A stretch of 64,000 nucleotides of DNA from Sabethes cyaneus (lineage: Eukaryota > Arthropoda > Insecta > Diptera > Culicidae), in the NCBI RefSeq assembly GCF_943734655.1, contig NC_071354.1, positions 74,812,838-74,876,837 on the forward strand, read 5' to 3'. Positions 59,197 to 64,000 of this stretch are shown piece by piece. The first letter of the stretch is position 1. Each line of letters opens with the position of its first letter. Position numbers and translations under genes: made by a program. Below the pieces are notes generated by a model. The model was not told the origin of the DNA. It ran no database searches and saw nothing but the letters and a program-made list of their open reading frames with translations.

Positions 59197-61275
59197 TATT
59201 TATTTGTACATCAACAGGCCTTGTGGCCCAAATGATAATTTAACCTAAAAACTACGCGCTATTGAAAAAAAAGCGATTTTTTAGCACGTTACGGCTGACG
59301 TCAAATTCGAAGCTGGAGTAAAAGCGGTTAAAGTGGCGTTGGAGACCGGTAATCGTGCTGAAGTTGCTATAGTTAGTCCGTCGATTCGGCACGTGTAAAA
59401 AGTGGCTATTGCGCAATGTACGACTCCGAACGTGAATATCAAGGTTTTGCAATATATACGGGCAATCCACCCGTGAGGTCAATAAATCGGAAACAATTGT
59501 TGCTCTATTTACATCGCGACGAACATGAAGGGGGTCTAGGTCGATGAGCCTACAGAGTTGTTCGAAGCTTGGCAGCTGGAAAGGGTTATTCCACGAAAGT
59601 CTTCGAAGAGCAAAACGAATGAATCTCCACTGCACTGACTCGATTCGGCTTGCTCCATTTTGATAGTATGGGCTCCAAACTGGAGCACACTATTCAAGAT
59701 TGGAGCGGACTAATGCACAATAAAGAGCTTTCAAGCAGTAAACATCGTTGAAGTTCTTGCCGAAGCGCATAATGAAGCCAAGGTTTCTGGAGGCTTTGTC
59801 CACGATGAACGCGATGTGCTGTTTGAATGTAAGTTTAGAGTCGAGCAGTATCCCCAGATCCTTGACGCAGTTTTCACGACGTAATGGCGTATTTGACAGC
59901 TTGTAGTCAAAAGCGAACGGGCTTAGCTTTCTGGAAAATGTGATGACTTCACACTTGTTGGGGTTAAGCAGCATGTGGTTGTCGACACACCATTTGTCAA
60001 AGGTCCATAGTTCCTCCTGAAGGACAGCGGCGTCGGATAGATTTTCAATTTTTGAGTATAACTTGAGGTCGTCAGCAAACAAGAGTCGCGGACCTTTAAG
60101 CAGGTAGTTGACGTCATTGAGGTAGATAAGGAATATTAAAGGACCAAGATGGCTGCCTTGTGGTATTCCAGAATGAGCAGTGAACGATCCAGAGAGACTG
60201 CCCACAATATTCACCTTCAAGTGGCGATCGGATAAGTATGAACGGAACCAACGCAGCAACGGACCACCAATGCCAACTTTATCCAGTTTAGCAATAGCGA
60301 TTTGGTAGTTCAATTTGTCGAGAGCTGCGGAAAGATCAGTGTAAATGACATCTGTTTCCGACCGGGCATCGAAACTATTTATCACGTAAGATGTGAGAGT
60401 CAAGAGATTGGTAGTCGTGGAGCGCTTGGGCATAAATCCATGTTGGTTATCAGAGATGTACGGTTTGAAAAATGCAAATACTGGTTCAAACAGGACGAGC
60501 TCAAACAGTTTCGAAATTGAGTTTAGAGCAGAGATTCCTCGATAGTTATCTACGTTTTTCCTATTTCCCTTTTTATGCACAGGGAACATGTAGGCCAATT
60601 TCCATGCCGAGGGAAAGACACCTGAGTTAACGGATAAGCTGAAAAGATGGCTCATTGGAGCAGCCATCATTTCGTCGATGGTGAGGTTGTTCAATTAATG
60701 ACCCAGGAAAGGAACACACTCGGTCGCTGTGGATATCTCTGCAATCGTCAAACTTTCATCAGTAAATACACTGGAGAATTTCATCGAGAACAGTTCAGAA
60801 ATTTGCTGAGAGTTGCTCGCCGTTTTATCAGCCAAGAACATAACCGAGGGTAGACCGTCATTTTTCCGTTGCTCGTTGACATATTTACAAAAAGATTTAG
60901 GGTTACGCTTCAATCTTCGCTCGACATTTCTCAGGTAGTTTCGAGAGCAGGAACGACTCAGGCGTTTGTATCTTGTATTAATCGACAAGTAATGGTTGCG
61001 GAGGGGTAGGGTCCTATACCTCGTAAATTTCTTTAGAGCCGCTTTCCTTTCGGATTTGAGACGACGCAACATAGTGTATAGCCAGGGTATCTGGTACTGA
61101 GTGGGAGCAGTTCTTTTGGGAACGTGACGATCGATAACGTAGGTCAAGATATTGGAGAAGGTTGTGGCAGCAGTGTTTATATCGTCATTATCTAAAACTG
61201 TGCTCCAGTTGATGCTGCTTAAAACATTTAGAATATCCCCAAAATCAGCATAGGCGTAGTCGTAGAAGACAAATC
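59197..61275 (-). pseudogene. Jockey-like LINE ORF2 fragment, broken
   Basis: Same family as the ORF at 12.65-14.36 kb. From 61,275 leftward: linker with basic helices, then SMKFSSVFTDES, a TAA at 60,695-60,697, and then RT. Compared with the 12.65-kb element about 30 codons are missing between EMMAA and PMSHLF, which removes the SPGPDGIP block. Motif A YTDLSAALD (Asp at about residue 120 of the second frame) and FADD (about 206-209) are kept. A TAG at 59,690-59,692 replaces a Tyr codon, then the same frame continues to 59,252. The 3' end reads GTACAAATAAATAAACAAAT (about 59,197), a LINE-like tail. Flanked by inverted arms that are not part of it; the first ~11 residues of the upstream frame are read from the right arm. 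Confidence 0.83.
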
Positions 61276-61496
61276 CAAAACCAGACAACACTTTAGGCAA
61301 AAAAAATTTAGACAAAGACGATCAAAACTTTGTAAATAACAAACAAATTATAACTCAGACAACAGCTAATAAAAGTACACCTTCGTAGAAGCCCTGATGA
61401 AGATCCAAATCCGGATCGAAACGTTGGCGTAAAAAGGAAAATATAACGTCTACTATAATTTAATGACTGAACGGCCAAAATTCCAATCATTCGATA
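61272..61496 (-). repeat. Right arm of the foldback/Penelope-like terminal pair
   Basis: Inverted partner of 58,967-59,195. Plus-strand CTGATGA at 61,394-61,400, GATCC...GGATC stem and GAAAC at 61,418-61,422. Confidence 0.75.
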
Positions 61497-62562
61497 CCTA
61501 TATCTCAGTCGAAAAATACTGGTTGATAATTTTTATATTCACTTGAATAAAACTCAATGCAAAAAAAAATATATTAGTTTCAGTTTCACGCTGTGTCCCT
61601 TATGTATAACTCCAAGAGCTATATTATATTGTAATCGTAAGATCTACGCATGCCGTGATGAAAAAAAATTTAATATAAAGCACTACTACAAAATATAACC
61701 ATCTTCACAAACACTGGAAAATGGAATGTATCCGCAGTTTTCTTGACAGTTATTTGTATTTTCCGAATCGTAAAATTCGGGCTCAACTAGTTAAGGGGAC
61801 ATAAACGACTAAGACTTTTGAAAATGTTATTTTTTTATTTCAGATTTTAATTCTGCAGTCTTATCCGCTTATTTTGATACTAATTTTGTACTGATCCGAC
61901 CACGGGAAGTGGCCGGAAAACGATCATACACATAAACATTCCAGTGCGGTGTCGAACAACCTCGACGGAATAAGACGTCGCTCCTGAAAAACCACGATTT
62001 TCAAACTTTATGTACCTTTTTCACAACTACACAACGTATTGGAACAAACTTTTTTTTTGTTTTGTTGGTAGGAGCATGGCAAAGACTTTTATAACATTTG
62101 AGCCCTGTAAACGAAATACAGCTTGAGAATAACGAAAAAGAAAAAGAAAAGATGCCTGAAAAAATAAAATATTGTCTTCTTTTTCTTTTTTCTCTGGTTG
62201 TGCTTCGTTTACAAAGCTGATCAAAAATTGGGAAAGAGCCGAAAATGTCGGTGAAATAAAATGAACAGTGCTTTACAGTGCTTTCAAATAATCTTCAAAG
62301 AGACTCAGTATGTTAAAATACACATTTGCATTTGTATCACAAGAAGTAAGTTGCGTTTTCAATATGGGGAAAAATCTAATTAAAACAAGGTCCATGTGAA
62401 GTCCTTCATACAGTATAATGCTGTTCCATCAAAATGGAACCACAAAAATCGATGTTGAAAACAATAGACTACCGCTTCCGTTGCTTGCGATGACCCATAT
62501 TTTGAAATTTGAATAATTTGAAAGGGTTTCATGATTAACTTAATCATATTCCATTCTTTTCA
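61497..62562. other. Non-coding DNA upstream of the receptor exon
   Basis: AT-rich, probably intron or promoter of the receptor gene. No transposon recognised. A pyrimidine-rich CCATTCTTTTCAG acceptor ends at 62,563. Confidence 0.5.
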
Positions 62563-62614
62563 GTTCTCCTTCCGTCACAATCAGCGCGCTACTGCAGCTA
62601 TACATAGCGTCAAG

Positions 62615-63421
62615 ATGAAATTCCAAGCATCCGAGGTTGTCACTTTGCTCGCACTGTTCGTTGCGCTGGGCTTGGGCGATGTCCAGACCGACGACCGGGC
62701 GAGCAGAGCCACCAGCAAGCGACACCAGGACAGCTACCCCGGCCCGGTTGCGTTCGTCAGTGGATCACCACCGACCATTGCCATATTTCGCTCCGACACC
62801 GATCGGATAAATCGAGCCACGATTTATCCTAACATAACAAACTTCCAAAGCCGGCCATCTCTTGCGGCACATGCTGCAGCGAATGCAAAACTGTTGCCAT
62901 TGTCATCCCTCAATTCGATGATGGAAAACATATCAACTGTCACGTGGCGACAGCACCGCTATAGTTGGCTGGTAAAGCGTGAAGTGACTTATATGTCATC
63001 ACCGACAAGTCATCAACGGGCCACGTTAGAATTGGCCGCGGTCGACTCCAACGTCGGAGCGCTGAATTTTAATGGTGCAATTTGTCGCAATGGAAGCAGC
63101 TTACCAACAGTAGACGGAAGTTGCACTCCGAGCAATGGCAGCGCGAGTAGAACTGCCGGGGAGAATCAAACCACCACACCATACTACACCATAGTTAATC
63201 TGGACAATCACAACGATGTCCTGTGCGACGAGGAATACGAAACCGAAGAGCCGTACAACGAGAACTGTTTCATCGATCACAACGTGACCTGCGTTGGGGA
63301 CCCTCTGTACTGCAATCTAACGTACGAAGAGTACCGACAGCTGCTGTTGGACTACATCTATCCATCCACCGCCGAGTGGATTCTAATCGCATCGCACACG
63401 GTTGTTTTCATAATGGGATTG
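62615..63421 (+). CDS. Neuropeptide GPCR, allatotropin-receptor-like, first coding exon
   Basis: An exon beginning after CTTTTCAG (62,563) has ATG at 62,615 and 269 codons to a GTGAGT donor at 63,422, phase 0. Residues 1-21 (MKFQASEVVTLLALFVALGL) look like a signal peptide. The ectodomain has seven N-glycosylation sequons (NIT, NIS, NGS twice, NQT, NVT, NLT), an acidic stretch near 210 and paired Cys residues. The last ~25 residues (DYIYPSTAEWILIAS, then HTVVFIMGL) match the pre-TM1/TM1 start of insect allatotropin receptors and vertebrate orexin receptors, where VGN would follow after the intron. The remaining transmembrane exons lie beyond the window. Peptide binding at the plasma membrane and Gq/Ca signalling are family knowledge. 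An upstream in-frame ATG at 62,531 lies before the acceptor, and reading past 63,421 gives non-conserved sequence. Other class A peptide receptors remain possible. Confidence 0.65.
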
Positions 63422-64000
63422 GTGAGTAGAAGCTTCCTTTCCTTACATCATCTGCTTTGCTTGTCTATACCAGCAACAGGACAAGACAGTCAGACGCAGA
63501 CAAAGTAATTATATTAGCTTAGCTTTGAAGTGATTGAAATGATTTGGCAGGATTCAAGAGGTTCCTGGAACCATTCGAACGCAACACCAGCCAGCCTATC
63601 AGAACACCCACACAAGACTTTCGAGCTTATGATGCTTTCATTGTGATTTATACCGAGTGTAAATTTGCTATGATTGTTTGCATGCATTGAAAACTCCTTT
63701 AATTTACATTTTGGATTGTTTTAATTGACTGTTTGAATTTTAATAACAGTTGTTTTTGCAAGGTTATACTACACAACATGAATAGATTACGTTTCGAGAA
63801 TATTGAAATTTTTCCTAATCACCGCAACAATAATTACACACCCTCGAAAAACGTGACAAAAAACAACAAATCTCTGCTCGTTAAAAAAAAACCCGAAGCT
63901 TAGAGTCGCTTAATTGCGGCATATTCACGTGTTGCAAGTGACAGGAGTAAAGCCGTGCATTAAACGTTTTCGCTTCAATCTGTAAGCATTATCGTCTCCC
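63422..64000 (+). other. Start of receptor intron
   Basis: Begins GTGAGTAGAAG at the exon end. AT-rich with no acceptor-exon pair recognised before the window edge. Confidence 0.6.

Overview
The window looks like repeat-rich nuclear DNA from a dipteran, most likely a mosquito (Culicidae). The evidence is mixed. Introns are short with GT-AG boundaries. There is a neuropeptide-receptor exon of the allatotropin/orexin type at the right edge. The transposon mix (BEL/Pao, Transib, Jockey- and RTE-type LINEs, Tc1/mariner, hAT and piggyBac MITEs, tRNA-derived SINEs, Helitron-like elements with a GTCT microsatellite) is typical of mosquito intergenic DNA. The species cannot be named from the sequence alone.

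Layout. 0-12 kb is mostly unique DNA with SINE copies (about 0.9 and 9.9 kb), a large tRNA-like inverted pair (2.0-2.7 kb), small MITEs and a 13-bp minisatellite (10.5-11.2 kb). 12.7-14.4 kb holds an uninterrupted LINE reverse-transcriptase ORF. 15.2-17.4 kb is a Helitron-like element filled by an internal ~143-bp tandem repeat, and a second copy lies inverted at 42.0-43.7 kb. 19.2-21.0 kb and 38.5-40.2 kb are two diverged copies of one non-coding segment. Between them is a three-layer nest: a Tc1/mariner relic split by a Transib/RAG1-like DNA transposon (23,836-33,248), which is itself split by a BEL/Pao retrotransposon (24,286-30,328) with identical LTRs. An RTE LINE relic, a 7-bp satellite, a second Transib-like terminus and a Tc1 relic follow. 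41.6 kb carries a histone H2A pseudogene. 48.7-53.3 kb holds a mariner relic broken by a LINE, plus a second LINE remnant. 55.9-58.2 kb is an 8-bp satellite, A-rich DNA and a second copy of the 13-bp minisatellite family. 59.0-61.5 kb is a foldback pair enclosing a minus-strand LINE.

The only clear host gene is at 62,564-63,421: an exon encoding a secreted, glycosylated N-terminus that runs into a first membrane helix and stops at a splice donor. I read it as the 5' coding exon of an allatotropin-receptor-like GPCR.

The most interesting object is the Transib/RAG1-like transposon. It has RAG-heptamer-like CACTATG termini, a 5-bp target duplication, unusually long ~330-bp inverted repeats and a five-exon transposase whose phases all agree. 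The transposase contains RAG1-type CxxC and HxxxxH elements but loses its C-terminal end at the right inverted repeat.
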